A DNA stretch of 64,000 bases from Pseudevernia furfuracea (lineage: Eukaryota; Ascomycota; Lecanoromycetes; Lecanorales; Parmeliaceae), in NCBI GenBank assembly GCA_022315425.1, contig JAIUPT010000038.1, positions 930,001-994,000 of the forward strand. Direction: 5' to 3'. The position numbers and the translations under genes were made by a program. Shown here piece by piece: positions 48,943 to 61,058 of the stretch; the stretch's first letter is position 1, and each line of letters starts with the position of its first letter. The notes below the pieces were generated by a model. It saw only the letters and a program-made list of their open reading frames with translations, searched no databases and was not told the DNA's origin.

Positions 48943-51900
48943 TCACAGACGCGCGCCCAGACCTTCCAACTGCGCCTGCAGATCACCGCCCATGGGTCGT
49001 GCCCACCATAAAGGTGTATGGCCTTTTTTATCCGCAAGATTGATGTCGGCGCCACGCTTAACGAGGAGTTCCACCAATTTAAGATTCCCAATCCCACAGC
49101 CATATGACAACGGTGTACGACCATCGTTATCTGCGAGATTGATATCGGCGCCACGCTCGGCGAGGACTCTCACCAAATCGATCTTCCCAACGCCATAGGA
49201 GATAGGCGGTTTCCCGTCTTCGTCGCCGAGGTCAATTTTTGCGCCCAGGTCCAGCAATACATGTACGACTTCAGCACTGTTTTCCCACATGGCGACAGAG
49301 AGAGGTGTGCGCAGTGTTATATCGCGGCTATTCACGCCATCAGGATAGTACTGACCAAGAGCTTTGATTACTTCGAGACGTCCATGTTTCGCGGCGACCT
49401 CAAAAGCGTTAGCTCCATCCATGTTTGAGACACTCCGAAGCTGGCTGCCAATTTTCTTTGTTTTGCATAGGAGGTCGATGATGTCTGAGAATCCCATCCT
49501 GGCAGCCCAGCTGAGAGGTGAGAGCCCTTCGTTGTCACCCTTGTCGTCCAGCAGCCTTTCAATATCGTCTTGTCGCTTCTGATAGCCGAGCAATTCATGA
49601 ATAGCTTCTGTGGCACCATATTCTGCAGCATAAGATAGAACACTTCGGCCACGGTTGTCCCGGACGGTGATATCTACCCGAGGGTCGTAAAGCAGTGTGC
49701 GGAAAATCTTCGACTCTGTGACTGAGTGATCGGGTCCTCTGATGGCAGAATGGATTGGTGTTTTTCCAGAATTGCTCCTAAGGTTGACGTCGATATTTTC
49801 AGAGTCGAGGAGCTTTTGCACCACTTCCGGATGCCCTTGTTCTACGGCCAACATAAGAGGGGAGCAGCCGCGATCCTCATCTTTGGCATTGATCAGACTA
49901 CTTCCGTCGTATTTAAGAAGCGTTATGACGATCTCAAGGAAGCCACCTGCTGTAGCCCAAGAGAACGCTGATCGACGATCCACCATCTCTCCCATGCACG
50001 AAATACCGAGTTCGATGAGTATCTTCACAATATCTATGTGACCCATCCGAGAGGCCCATGTCAATCCCACTGACCAGCTTGAGTTGAAGTCGTTATTAGA
50101 CGTGAGCTTCTTGACCATGGTAGTTTGTCCAAAATAAGCAGCCACTATTAGGGCGTCCAGGGACTCAGGCAAATTGTCACAGCCCCGATAAGACCTCCTA
50201 AAATGATGAGACCAGTTCACAAGGGTGTTTGTCCCGGTCGAGAGTTTGAGAGCGGCATTTGTTAGTTCTTCCCCAGCAAATTCGCTTGACGCGTAGTGAA
50301 GCCCCCAATTTGACGCTGCATACTCGAAAAACGGACGTTGGGGGTTACGGTCCTCGCGACCAAAACCAAGAGAGATCGAATCTGGTGAATTTGGTGTGGT
50401 GTCGTCCCAAACAGATATTGCTCCCAAACCAGAATCTTCCCAAGCCTCTCTGTCTACGTCCCTGAGACTTCTCTTCTTGGCGAAGACTTCCATGTTCAAG
50501 AAGCTAATGCAACACCCCGCGATAGTATTCTCAGCCTCATTCATGGACATGGGGAACGCGTCACTCAAGTCCGAGAGCTCTTGGGTTCTTGTTTGTTGCG
50601 AATCTTGCGGCGTGGCGAGTCTGTTCAGGAGGAAGTCTTTCACCGAGTGGTGACGGAGGGTAATCGTCTTGTCGCTTATCCGAACGAGATCGCCTAGATT
50701 TTTTTTAAGGTAAGATGCGACGGGTTTGAAAACTTCTTTTCCAGCTTGTTGTAGGGCTTCCCATGTCTGATGCTTACTCCCGACTGCCATGGCAACCCCA
50801 AACTCCTCTAGTGTCAAGGGTCTTGTTGCTGCCAGCATAATGTGAAGTGACTTTACAACGTCTTTACGGTCATCAGCATCGACCTCCTTAAGGGGTTGGC
50901 AATACAAGCCGTAGAGATCTTTAGGGCATTTCGAGATAAACTTTTCGACGTCTGCAGGACGTATGATTAATCTTTTCTCCATTTCTCGCAAAATAAGAGA
51001 TGCCCATAGGAAAGAACCGTCCGATCTGGTTGTGATCGTGTCGGCTAGTGCCTCAAGTTCGACTGACGTATCAGAGTCGTCGTGCGAAGAGAGCTGATTT
51101 TCGGACAGCAAGTCGTCTAGAACGAACCTGCGAATATCTGTTGCCATATGCGCTCGCAGGTCCCGGTCCTGATCTAGCTTGAAACGAGAGAACTTTGCTC
51201 CGAGTCCTGGCGAGATTCCAGTTGTTGTTGGTCGGCTTGACAAGACGAGATTGATCCGACTTTTGGGTCTCCCATTCAAATATTCGCCCAAGTCTCCAAG
51301 CAACTTCACTCTGCCTTTTTTTTCGCACTCGTCCAAAGCATCGATCATTATGCAGACGCCGCTAGTGCGCGGGTCATCCAAGACAGCCCGAAATATGTGC
51401 CAAAGGTCTTGATAGAGCCATTTGCGTGACGATTTATAAGACCCATAATACTTGAGCGCATGACGTATTAGATCGTGACGTTGCCAGACAATATCCCATA
51501 CAAGGCCTTGCAAAAGAACGGTGGCATTCGCAAGATCTTTGTTGCTCTCATCACAAAAAAAACTGCAAATAATCGATCTATTTGCAAAACTTTGTCCAGC
51601 ATCGTCAACAACCGCGCTTTTCCCCAGCATTTGGTCCCTCAGAAAGGTCATCAATGTCGTTTTTCCGCATCCAAGCTCGCCAGATATCCATAGCACAGGC
51701 ACCACAGGAGGGAGACCATCACGCCAAGTGTTGAACTGCTGAATTGAGAGGATCCACTCGCACGTGCCTTTCGCCGGAGTGGCTCTAGTGCTGAGAGGCT
51801 CCCTGAAGCTCTCGAGTGCCAGGGAGTCCAGACATTGCTGTTCCTCGAGATTCAGCTCTGGAAAGCATAAGGTTCTCATTTAATGCAAGGAATGCTTATC

Positions 51901-53356
51901 GATCACTTACCTCCATGATTTCCCAGCATCTGGCATGCTTCGACAATCTGTCTATACGATAACTCTTCCTCATCCTTGATCCGGCAAATGTCGAAGTGGT
52001 TTGCAGACAAAGCTATAAGCGTTTCGTTTTCAACGCCAATCGTAGCCGAAGCTTGGGGTACAATCTGTATCCAAAGTCACTTACAATCTTGGACGTATTA
52101 CGTGATCGGCACTCACATGTTCACCGCAGTACTTATTGACCTCGTAGAAAGTGATTATGCACTGGACATTATGAGCTCGACGAACAAATGATAGACAGAG
52201 TTTCTCTAGCGTCTTTGATTGCGGATTCAAGTCCTCGAGGAGGTCTTTTCGCACTGGCTGGCCTCTGTTCAGCATCTGGATTGCCCTTGAGTTGCGTGGC
52301 ACAAATTTAAATAAGTAACGCGCAATATCAGCAGTATTGGAGCCGTGGTGCGGCGTCCCGAAAAAGAAGATAGCTCCAGTAGATTTAAGGATGGATCCGT
52401 AGCGCTTCGTATTCTCGTTGGCCATGACCAAGGACTGAGAGACATGTCAGCCATACTTTAGGCACGAAAAGGATGTATACCACGGAGTGTCTCACCCTTT
52501 TGCATACTAACCCTCCCATGCTGTGGCATATGAAGGCGATAGACCGTGAACTTTGCTATGCAACGATTAGCCTTCTTTTCTTGTCTTACCCATTTGTCAG
52601 GACTGGTAGCGAAGCTCATAAGTCACAGCCGTGTTGAGATGTAATTAACAAGGCAACGAAACAGTTGGGCAAGAAATATATGGAAAGCACTGTGCTCTAT
52701 GATGAGCGCTCGTGAATCCACCGCATCTTCTGAGGACAAGGCGGTCTAGGTCTACTCAGAGACCTCTTAAAATATGCATCATGTACATACCGCAGGCGAT
52801 CGTTCTAAGAGCAGGCCCGCAAGTAACCCGTTGGCGAAGTCGTCAATATCGCCAGTGGAGTGACTCCAATACACATTTGAGTCGTACCCGTAGGTGAAGA
52901 TCCTGGCACCAGGTAAACTCCGTGGAAGAAAATCCTGCAGCCAGAAAACATCCTCGCATTCGGACTTTGGGTACGTCCAAGTCTTACGCGGATCCCCACC
53001 AAGTCCATGAACGGCGATCACATCTAAGTCATACGCCTTTCCGGAACTATCGTCTAGAACGGGTGATGGCACGAGACTTAGGCCTATTTTCCGTGGAAAA
53101 AAGGGTTGAGCGGTAGGAACAGGGGCTGATGTGCCTCTTGCTTCAGGGATTTCAATAGTTTCCCCTGGTATAGGAGCGGAAATGCTCGATCGTTGACGTC
53201 TATCTCGTGAACCGTTCAATGAATTCGATATAGGCCTAGGGGGGCTCTATTGGTTTTTAGCTGCATTCGTGTACATGAGACAATGCACTATACATCGTGT
53301 GCTCTGCTGCCGTCATTGCCATCTCTGTTATCTCTGCCGAAGCAAAAGCAACCCAT
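48943..53356 (-). CDS. Fungal NLR: alpha/beta hydrolase-NACHT-ankyrin repeat protein
   Basis: Predicted STAND-type immune/allorecognition receptor of 1321 residues. Exons 53356-53294, 53246-52791, 52555-52496, 52434-52117, 52064-51911 and 51857-48943 sum to an exact frame. Exon 1 gives MGCFCFGRDNRDGNDG, a possible N-myristoyl/palmitoyl signal. The N-terminal effector domain is SERAC1/lipase-like: VIAVHGLGGDPRKTW, nucleophile elbow ICHSMGGLV and FFGTPHHGS. The NACHT domain follows, with Walker A GELGCGKTTLMTF (about 411) and Walker B CIMIDALDEC (about 520). Ankyrin repeats fill the last about 550 residues and end in near-identical copies (VKRGADINLADKKGHTPLWW). The 235-bp intron 2 is the least certain join. 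It is intact, with all key residues present. Confidence 0.88.
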
Positions 53357-53767
53357 CTTCACTTTTGTGATCCAGACTGCGCAAACAGCCGTGCAACGCA
53401 GATCGGGTCAATCTCGCACAAGAGCGGCGGAAAAAAATATCCGGAGAGCTAGATTTGTATGGGCCTGGTTTGCTGAGGAAGGAAGGCTTTGTGGGGGGGG
53501 TCGAGCACTAGTGTACACGGTCCTTAATAGGGACTTGAATAACGTCTCATATACTTAAGACTCTCATTCGGAGGTTATATAGGAAATATATAGAAACAAC
53601 TGAGGGAAATTGATCAGTTGCCCAGGGACAGGGATCAGGAATAGATGGTTAAAAATATTCGATTGTATGCCTACATAAGTTGTAGAACACCCGAGCAGCC
53701 AGTGAAAGTGAGGTGTAGGCGCCTGGGAATATGCAGGGGGTGGGTGAGGGCTCAGTGGGTGTAGGGC

Positions 53768-53927
53768 CATTCGATGTTGTAGTACATAAAATTGTTTCTA
53801 TTTTGGACCAAAAGCTGAGAGGCTGAAAAGCTGTGAATTTCCCGGGCGTACAGTAATTACGGGTGATTGGCGGAGGGTTGCAGGTGCAGCAACTTGAAAT
53901 GAGCTCCAAATCGCGATGAGCGCCGTT
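53768..53927 (+). repeat. Diverged direct duplication, copy 1 (NLR spacer)
   Basis: Shares ordered blocks with 54131-54264: TTCGAT, TGTTTCTATTT, GGAC.AAAAGCTGA, GGTTGCAG, TTGAAATG.GCTC and TGAGCGCC, with indels between them. It lies in the spacer between the head-to-head NLR gene and its pseudogene. Confidence 0.6.
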
Positions 53928-54130
53928 GCACATACATACCACATACGTCATTCTCTAGTGTCTTTGACCTCTAATTTGGGCAGCAGCCCGGAATGATGCG
54001 TCATCTGCCAACATGTTGATGTCTTTTTTGTCCGAATTTTGAGGATTTGTACTTATCATTCTGACAGCTACTGCTACTTTCTCTGCCACCTATCCTACCC
54101 AAAGAAGTCACTTTTGTCGCCGTTTCCAGG

Positions 54131-54264
54131 CCGTTCGATCGCCATTGCTAAAGCTGTTTCTATTTGGGACAAAAGCTGAAAGTCTGTGCATATCCTGTGC
54201 ATACCTACAGCCGATTAGACGGGAGGTTGCAGCTTTGAAATGGGCTCATCGAGTTGAGCGCCTT
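54131..54264 (+). repeat. Diverged direct duplication, copy 2 (NLR spacer)
   Basis: Second copy of the repeat at 53768-53927, in the same orientation, about 360 bp downstream. A 128-codon ORF (54145-54531) begins in it but has no ATG-supported product or recognised domain. Confidence 0.6.
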
Positions 54265-54843
54265 CGAGCCTCGACCACTGCTTTCGGATTGGCCAATTTG
54301 GTCCCAATGGTAGGAAATTTTTGGCTAAAAGATAGTATTAGCGGCGAAGTGATTCCAATACATGTTCATCCGAAGTACGACAGGGAGGGAAAGAGCCCTA
54401 GGCAATTCTTGTGCCTCCTGCATGTTTCCAAGCATGCACCGCTCAGATTGATAGGCTGTTCGGGTGCTCAAGATGGCTGTCTAATTTCATTGAGGCGTTT
54501 TACTATATTACCTAAGTATATCACAAAATAGTCATCACTCTCTGCTTCAATTGGACAATCGTTTTGTAATGTTTATGTCTGTGCACTGCTGCCCTTTGCA
54601 ACGACTCCCTTTCTCAAGTGCAATACAGAGAATTTCTGACATTCCCGTCTCAATGTATACACCATTTTGTTATTCTGCTACGGTGTAAACGTGAATCGAG
54701 CTCAAAACTTGAACCATCAACGCCTTCAGAAACGGTGGAGAAGATCATCGACGATGTACTTGACCCCAAATTTATAAATTACAAGTACACCGGAGCTTCA
54801 AACTGATTGTCATCTATAGTCCACAGACCCAAACTTGTCTGAC

Positions 54844-57800
54844 AGCAACAACAGCACTAGAACCCGCGTTCTCGACGATGACTCCGGGGCTGATGAGCCA
54901 TACGGGCTGTTCAGGCTCGATAACTTGCTACCTAAGGAAAGCCATGACTTTGCAGTCGACATAGTTGCTGTGCATGGACTCGGGGGAGATGCAATAAAGA
55001 CGTGGACCCATCAGAACAAAAAGCTTTGGCTGCGGGACTTTGTTCCGGATGATCTGCCCGGCGCACCAGTCTACAATTATGGCTACGACTCAAGGATCAA
55101 AAGCAACTCCAAGGGCGTCCGCTTGGAGCATGCCTCCAAGTTGCTGCATTGCATCGAAAGCCGCGAAGAAAACGAAGAGGTGTGTTCAGCTCCTCTGTTG
55201 CTTGCGATCTGGTTCGACTCTAGCCCCTTCCAAGCCAGCCTCTGTCTAATAAAGGACTTCACTATTGCTGTTGCACGTCTTATGTAAAGCTCCACGCTTC
55301 TACAAGTACCTATTTTCGGGATGCTTTGCTGACGACCCCTTTAAGCCAGAGGCGACCTATCATTTTTGTGGCCCATTCTCTAGGTGGACTGGTCGTCAAA
55401 GAGGTACGACAACCATCTTCTTCTACTCGTGCATAATGTATTTGCTGTTGCTAAATGCGCTATGCTAGGCTGTGGTCCTTGCGAATGAGGATTCAAAACC
55501 ACGTGGCCTCCTGAACATGATATGTGCTGTGTATTCTTCGGAACCCCACACCAAGGCTCAAACTTAGCATCATGGGGCACAATGATGGCTCATATTCTGA
55601 CTCCCATGGTCTTCAACAACAGGCCCAAAATGCTCGCCCAGCTGACCGAGGATTCGGAAACTCTGCAAAGACTAACTGAGTCATTTAAACACTGAGTCCA
55701 GCAGTTGAATATTGTGTCATTTTACGAGAAGAAAATACTAAGGCCGTGGGGCATCATCATCGTTTGCAATAATTCTGCGATCCTGGGCGTTCTGTACGAG
55801 GTAGCCGTTTCAGCCGAGAAAGACCATAGGTCAATTTGTCGTTTCAGCGGCAAGGATGACCCAGACTACAAAACTGTGAAGAAGAGTCTGAAGCAATGTG
55901 CATCGAATCGAACGCCATGGAAACGTCAGCCCTTGCTTCCTAGTCGTCGTTGATAGGAGGCGAGTCAAACCTCTCCTTCTGACTCCATTTGCTAACCAGA
56001 GCTCAGAGCATCTAAAAGTCCCCCTCGAACTCAGATTTTCAGCGTATGATTCTGATCAATGTTCACTAGAACTAAGAGCATTGACTACTGCCGAGGCCAG
56101 ACCCGCTTTACCAAGGCGCGATGAGAGAACTTGCGAGTGGATACTCAACGATGAGGTGATGAAGCGATGGCTTGCCAGCGGAATATCGAACCCACTGTGG
56201 ATAATTGGTAAAAGCGGGTGCTGCAAAACGATGTTATCATCATTCCTGGTCGACTAATTGGTCGGAAAACCATGGCGAGTCTCGACAAACCTACCAAAAC
56301 CCATCAACGTCCTGTTCTTCTTCTGCGATGACAACAACGCCAAACAGAATGGCCTTGGTATCCTCAGCGACTTGGTGCTACAACTTCTCAAGCAGCGTGT
56401 TGATCGGGCAAAACACATCTTGCCTGCCAGAGCCAAGCCAGGCAATTCTAGTTTTGAATCACTATGGCGTCTTAGTCCTCGATGTAACCAATACAGCTGG
56501 GGAGGAGATATGCGAGCAGTACGTCAAGCGGATCAATGAGCTTCTCCTATCCATCAACGATCTAGCTGGCGCCCAAGGCAGCAACGCGTTCAAGCCATTC
56601 TTACAAGTCGACCTCACGAGGACATCAACAAATTATCACACGACATTGAAGAACATAACCGCCGTCTGGTAGCCGAAATACCTGCAAAGTACCGAGCGGA
56701 GGCGATCACAATGCTCTGCATCGTCTTGGCAGCAGAAAGGCCCCTGACGTTTCGGGAGTTGTCATTGGCGTGGTCACTTAACAGAGCTCAATTAGTGGAC
56801 TCTTAAGTCCCTCATTGAAGATAACTACGAGCCCTATATTGAACGCACGTTTCACCATCTTTTGGGCTGCTTAGTAAATGTTGAGAACAGCATGATTCAC
56901 ATGCTATTAGCGAATTTTTACGCAAACCAACGGAACGTTCTTCTGACCTTGGGCTATCAGAGTACCCATTTCTGGACCAAGCTGCCGACGTTGAGATGGC
57001 TAAGATCTCTGTGGACTAACTACTTCGCGAAAATCCTGGAAAGCCGGTCAATAACAATGAAGAGCGTGCTCAGGAATTAGTCCGAGCTTCTCCTGCTCCT
57101 AGTCGTTGGGGTTCCGAATCCCCAACTTCACGGGGGCGCCGTCAGCCAATTTGGGAGGCCAACATCTCACAAAAGCTCGTTCAGTCACAGAAGATCTTGA
57201 GAGCTGCTGAAAAAGATGCAAGTCGGTCACGGCGCGACAAAGAAAATGTCAAACCGGAGCCAGTCGAGCCTGAGGGGTTTTTCGAGATTTTTGACGTTAC
57301 TGATCTAAAGAATCCACGAGGCGAATTCTTCAACTACTGTGCGTTGAATTGGGCGTCACACGTTCGTTCGGCAAATGGCTTGATTAGGAATGATGGCGAG
57401 CTCTTAGAATTGATTGTGTGTCTCTGCGACAAAGCATCTGCCTTCTGGCTGCCATACTAGCAAAAAAGTCTTGACCTTGGCAGAGCTTCCCGGATGTTTT
57501 TGACGCCCTCGCTCTGGCTTCGTTCCTGGGACTCGAAGCGGTGGTGCTATTTTTGCTAGCCCAAGAGCATAGCGGAGATCTGAAGGCAAGAGATACGGCA
57601 TTGTTTTGGGCCTCTAAGAAAAGCCACACCAGAATTGTTGATCTCCTATTATCCAAAGGCGCTTCTCCGGGTGAGAGAACGACAGCAGGATGGACCCCTT
57701 TGGCATGTGCAGCAGCTGGGGGTCATACCGAGGTCCTTAGAAGCATACTTCAAATTAGGGTATCCGGATTGAATGAACGTTCTGCGGGTGGTCCGCCCTA

Positions 57801-58596
57801 TCTCTTGCCATCTTGAACGGCCAAATAAAAATCTCGAAACCTCTACTTGGCTCTCAAGGCATCAAAATCAACGCGACTGACTTAGATGAAACAACCCCAC
57901 TCACCCAAGCTGCGAAGAATGGCGACCTCGATATGGTGAATATTTCGTTGGCTCGAGATGTTGACCTGAAAGCTACAACCAAACCTGTGTGGACAGGAAT
58001 CAAGCACGATGATGAATTTTTTTTGGACAGGCTCGCGAATCGCTCTTTCTTTTGCAGCCGAGGGACGTCATCTGGAGATTGTAAAAGCCATGTTAAACGT
58101 GGATCGGGAGCGACGAGATAGAGGACAAAACGACGTGCAAGGTCGTTCACCCATCTCTTATGCTACAGATAAAGGTCATCTCAACGTCATCGAGACCCTG
58201 GCTGAGGACGGTGGGTTTGATGTTACTCGACGAGAAAAGAGGCAGCGCAATGCCGTCATTGAAGCTTCCGCCAATCATCATCCTGCCATCCTCCAATATC
58301 TGGCAAAGCTTGACAGCATTGGCTTTAGAGCGGCTGAACAAGGCGGTTCAACGGCCTTGCACCTCGTTTTCCACCACAACGGTCCACGACAAGACGAAAC
58401 CTTGAAAACCCTTCTGGAAACGCAGCTGGTGGATCTAGAGGAGTGGATGGCGCAGGGAAGACCGCTTTATCAAGAGCAGCCGCATTTGGTTCCGAAAAAG
58501 GCGCAAGGCAATTAGTCGAGAGTGGTGCAAGAGTTGACGCAGGAGTATGCAGAGATCTTCAGATTGCTTGGAGAGAGCAGGAGTGTTTCATCATAT
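54844..58596 (+). pseudogene. Decayed paralog of the hydrolase-NACHT-ankyrin NLR
   Basis: It has the same domain order as the intact NLR at 48.9-53.4 kb, on the opposite strand. Recognisable pieces are DIVAVHGLGGDAIKTWTH and IIFVAHSLGGLVVKE (after a 3' splice near 55,345), then FFGTPHQGSNLASWG. NACHT-type sequence follows (CEWILNDEVMKRWL, then GKSGCCKTMLSSF), then NYCALNWASHV, and ankyrin-like units (TALFWASKKSHTRIVDLLLS, SPISYATDKGHLNVIETL). Damage includes a frameshift near 55,533, an in-frame TGA at about 55,694, many later stops and frame changes, a Walker A with Cys in place of the second invariant Gly, and no visible start exon. The Cys substitution and TGA stops suggest point decay. 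I do not propose any repaired form. Confidence 0.8.
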
Positions 58597-59163
58597 CTTC
58601 TAGTGTGCTGTGTACAATGAAACTTTGCTATAGCAGTTCATTCTATCTTACTGAATTTCTATTAATAAAGGTAGGTAGAGCTACATGACTAGATTTGTTA
58701 TGAGCCGCAAGGAAAGATCTAGGTACTCGTACGCTAGCCTAAGGTACCTTAGCGGAGATCTATGAGTTCAAAAAACGGTTCTGGAACGGTGTATATACGG
58801 TTTTTTTCTTGACACGTTTTAGGTGCCCACCTCCGCCTTTAGGCGATGAAGTTTTTAACACGTTTCTTAAAAGAAACGGTGTTAAACTATAATACGTATT
58901 TCTAGAGATACCGTAGCTAAAAAGAAAGGCGGCCATTAGGCGTACAGCCCCATCCTGTTAGGCGTACAGCCCCTACATTATTACGCGTACAGCCCCAAGT
59001 TTGTTCCGCGTACAGCACCCCAAATGTAATTAGCTTCTGCGGGCGCTAGCCCGATCAGGTATAAATCCCGTATACCCGAAAGACTTCCTCGGTAGAATAA
59101 TCCACTCTTCTCTCTCCACACAAATCTACCAAATCTATTATTCTTCTTTTAAATCGATATCTA
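58597..59163. other. Boundary zone into AT-rich transposon DNA, with palindromes
   Basis: Holds CTAAGGTACCTTAG (58,739-58,752), an exact 14-bp palindrome. A 33-bp imperfect palindrome lies at 58,854-58,886, with arms of the type AACACGTTTCTT/AAGAAACGGTGTT. The GCGTACAGCCCC array is within it. No gene is seen. It may be the 5' terminal region of the MULE remnant that follows. Confidence 0.5.
58939..59019 (+). repeat. Four-copy spaced array of GCGTACAGCCCC
   Basis: Copies start at 58939, 58961, 58984 and 59007, spaced 22, 23 and 23 bp. The core (G/C)GCGTACAGCCCC is strongly kept, with a one-base insertion in the last copy, while the 9-10 bp spacers differ. It lies about 150 bp upstream of the MULE transposase start. 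Confidence 0.85.
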
Positions 59164-60008
59164 ATGACCTTGAACCCACCCTCTGATGATTGAACGAATG
59201 TCAGCATTGATGCGCTTATTCTACGCATCAATCAACACGTAGAATCACAAGGCTACGCCGTTGTCAAGCAGCGCACTACTACTTTTAAAGATGATATTAT
59301 CAAGAAGGTTTGGATTCGTTACGATCGAGGTGAAAAAGAAGAGAAAAATAGCAAGACTATCGAAAAGCGTATTACCTCTAGTCGATTGTGGAACTGTTTC
59401 TTTCAGACAATTACTCAACGCACCAAAATTCAAGAGATCCAGACGGATTGAACTCTAACGACAATAGATTCTACCCACAATCATAACTATATTCTAACTG
59501 AGTCTCATTCAGTCATACAAAAAATTGTCATGACTAAAGAGGTTCGCAATAATATTGTTAATCAGACAATTGATAGACAGCGATCAAAACAGATTCTTAT
59601 ATTCTTACGTCTACGTCGCGATGCGAACAAAAAGAATTCAATCTTCAAGTCACAGAATATCTATAACGTTAAGTTCAAGACTAGAAGCGAGACTCTTAAA
59701 TCTTTGATATCTATATAGACATTGATGCGACAGCTTCATTGTCGTGAGAATTAATTCGTACGCTTTGTGAAGAATCTCATTATAGAGCGACTAAAGCATC
59801 TCTTTTTTTATAGAAAATCGTCACAGTTGATCTTACGACTCAATTGAGAGATATTAATTCTTAATGCGACGTACAAAATCAACAAATATAAGCTTTCATT
59901 GTTCATAATCATCGAAGTCATCGCGCTGAATACGTTATTCTATATGATCTTTGCCTTCATAAAATCCGAGCATATTTCAGACTACTTGTGAGTAATGAAA
60001 CAACTAAA

Positions 60009-60196
60009 TGTTACGAGCGTACCCCGCATCCCTTTGACACATGCCTTCCTTTGACACTTCTCTTTTAGACTTAGCGTGTCTTGACAGGTTCACTTCGTTA
60101 TACATATATGGCCCTCTCTCTCAGTCCATAGTTGCTTCTCATCTAGTTGTCTTATTCTATACACCTACATGACTTGACTCTATACTAATTCTGACA
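60009..60196 (+). mobile_element. Solo LTR-like insertion, plus orientation, TSD CTAAA
   Basis: A 188-bp unit begins TGTTACGAGCG and ends TTCTGACA (TG...CA). Flanks are CTAAA at 60004-60008 and CTAAA at 60197-60201, a perfect 5-bp target duplication. It interrupts the MULE coding frame, which resumes exactly after it. Confidence 0.85.
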
Positions 60197-60846
60197 CTAA
60201 AGACCTTATATAACGAACTCGATATTTCGTATCTTAACGTTCTTATCATCGACTCGTAATCTTTCTTGATCAATGCTTGTGTCACAATTTTTTCACACGT
60301 CTCACATATGCTCTATGTCTGACACATCAACAACAACATCATCGAAAACTGCAGAAAGTGATTTGACACACAGAAGAATTTTGACGCCTTCAAAAAGAAT
60401 TGAGATCGTGTGCTATACGTAAAGATCGAGGAAGAATTCGATTATGAATAAAATGTATTATAAGAAGACTACATCAGCGACTATCTCATGATGATTGAAT
60501 ATATTGTCGACAAGCTAATCCCTCGAAAGAAGAAATTCGTGACCTTTTGAGTCAATCAGATCCTCTCTTTCAATAACCGTGTTATCTCACGAGGCGAATC
60601 AAACAATAAGAAGCTTAAAAAGAAGCTATATGACTTCTCTGTGAGTAGATTTGATATGAATACGCTCGTATAATGAGACTTGATAGCTAATTTAGCGAGT
60701 AGGTGATTTAGAGACAGTGATTCAGATTATTGACGTCATGCTTATGAACGAGCATCATGACTATAATATGAAATTGAGCGAGGCCAGAATACGTCTATCG
60801 TTACACGTCAAAAAGGCTTTTTTTCGCGATCTCTTTATCAAGGTCT

Positions 60847-61058
60847 TGTCAGAACCAGTATAGAGTCAAGTCATGTAGATGTATAGAATAAGACAACTAG
60901 ATGCAGAACAACTATGTACTGGGAGGGCAGGTCATATATATATGGCGGAGTGAACCTATCAAGACACGCTAAGTCTAAAGAGGGAAGGCGTGTCAACAAA
61001 GAAAGGTGTGTTACAAAGAAAGATGTGTCACAAAGGGATGCGAGGTACGCTCGTAACA
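60847..61058 (-). mobile_element. Solo LTR-like insertion, minus orientation, TSD GGTCT
   Basis: Reverse-oriented copy of the unit at 60009-60196: it starts TGTCAGAA and ends CTCGTAACA. At 212 bp it carries an about 24-bp expansion of a GTGT(C/T)ACAAAG-type unit. Flanks are GGTCT at 60842-60846 and GGTCT at 61059-61063, a perfect 5-bp target duplication. With its partner it mimics a 1.05-kb TIR element, but the separate TSDs show two independent insertions. Confidence 0.85.

Noticed and set aside
54145..54531. A 128-codon ORF in the NLR spacer
   Set aside because: It begins inside a duplicated non-coding repeat and shows no domain.
60009..61058. A single 1.05-kb TIR transposon or MITE bounded by TGTTACGAGC/GCTCGTAACA
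   Set aside because: Each arm has TG...CA ends and its own 5-bp duplication, and the MULE reading blocks run between and around them, so two independent LTR-type insertions explain it better.
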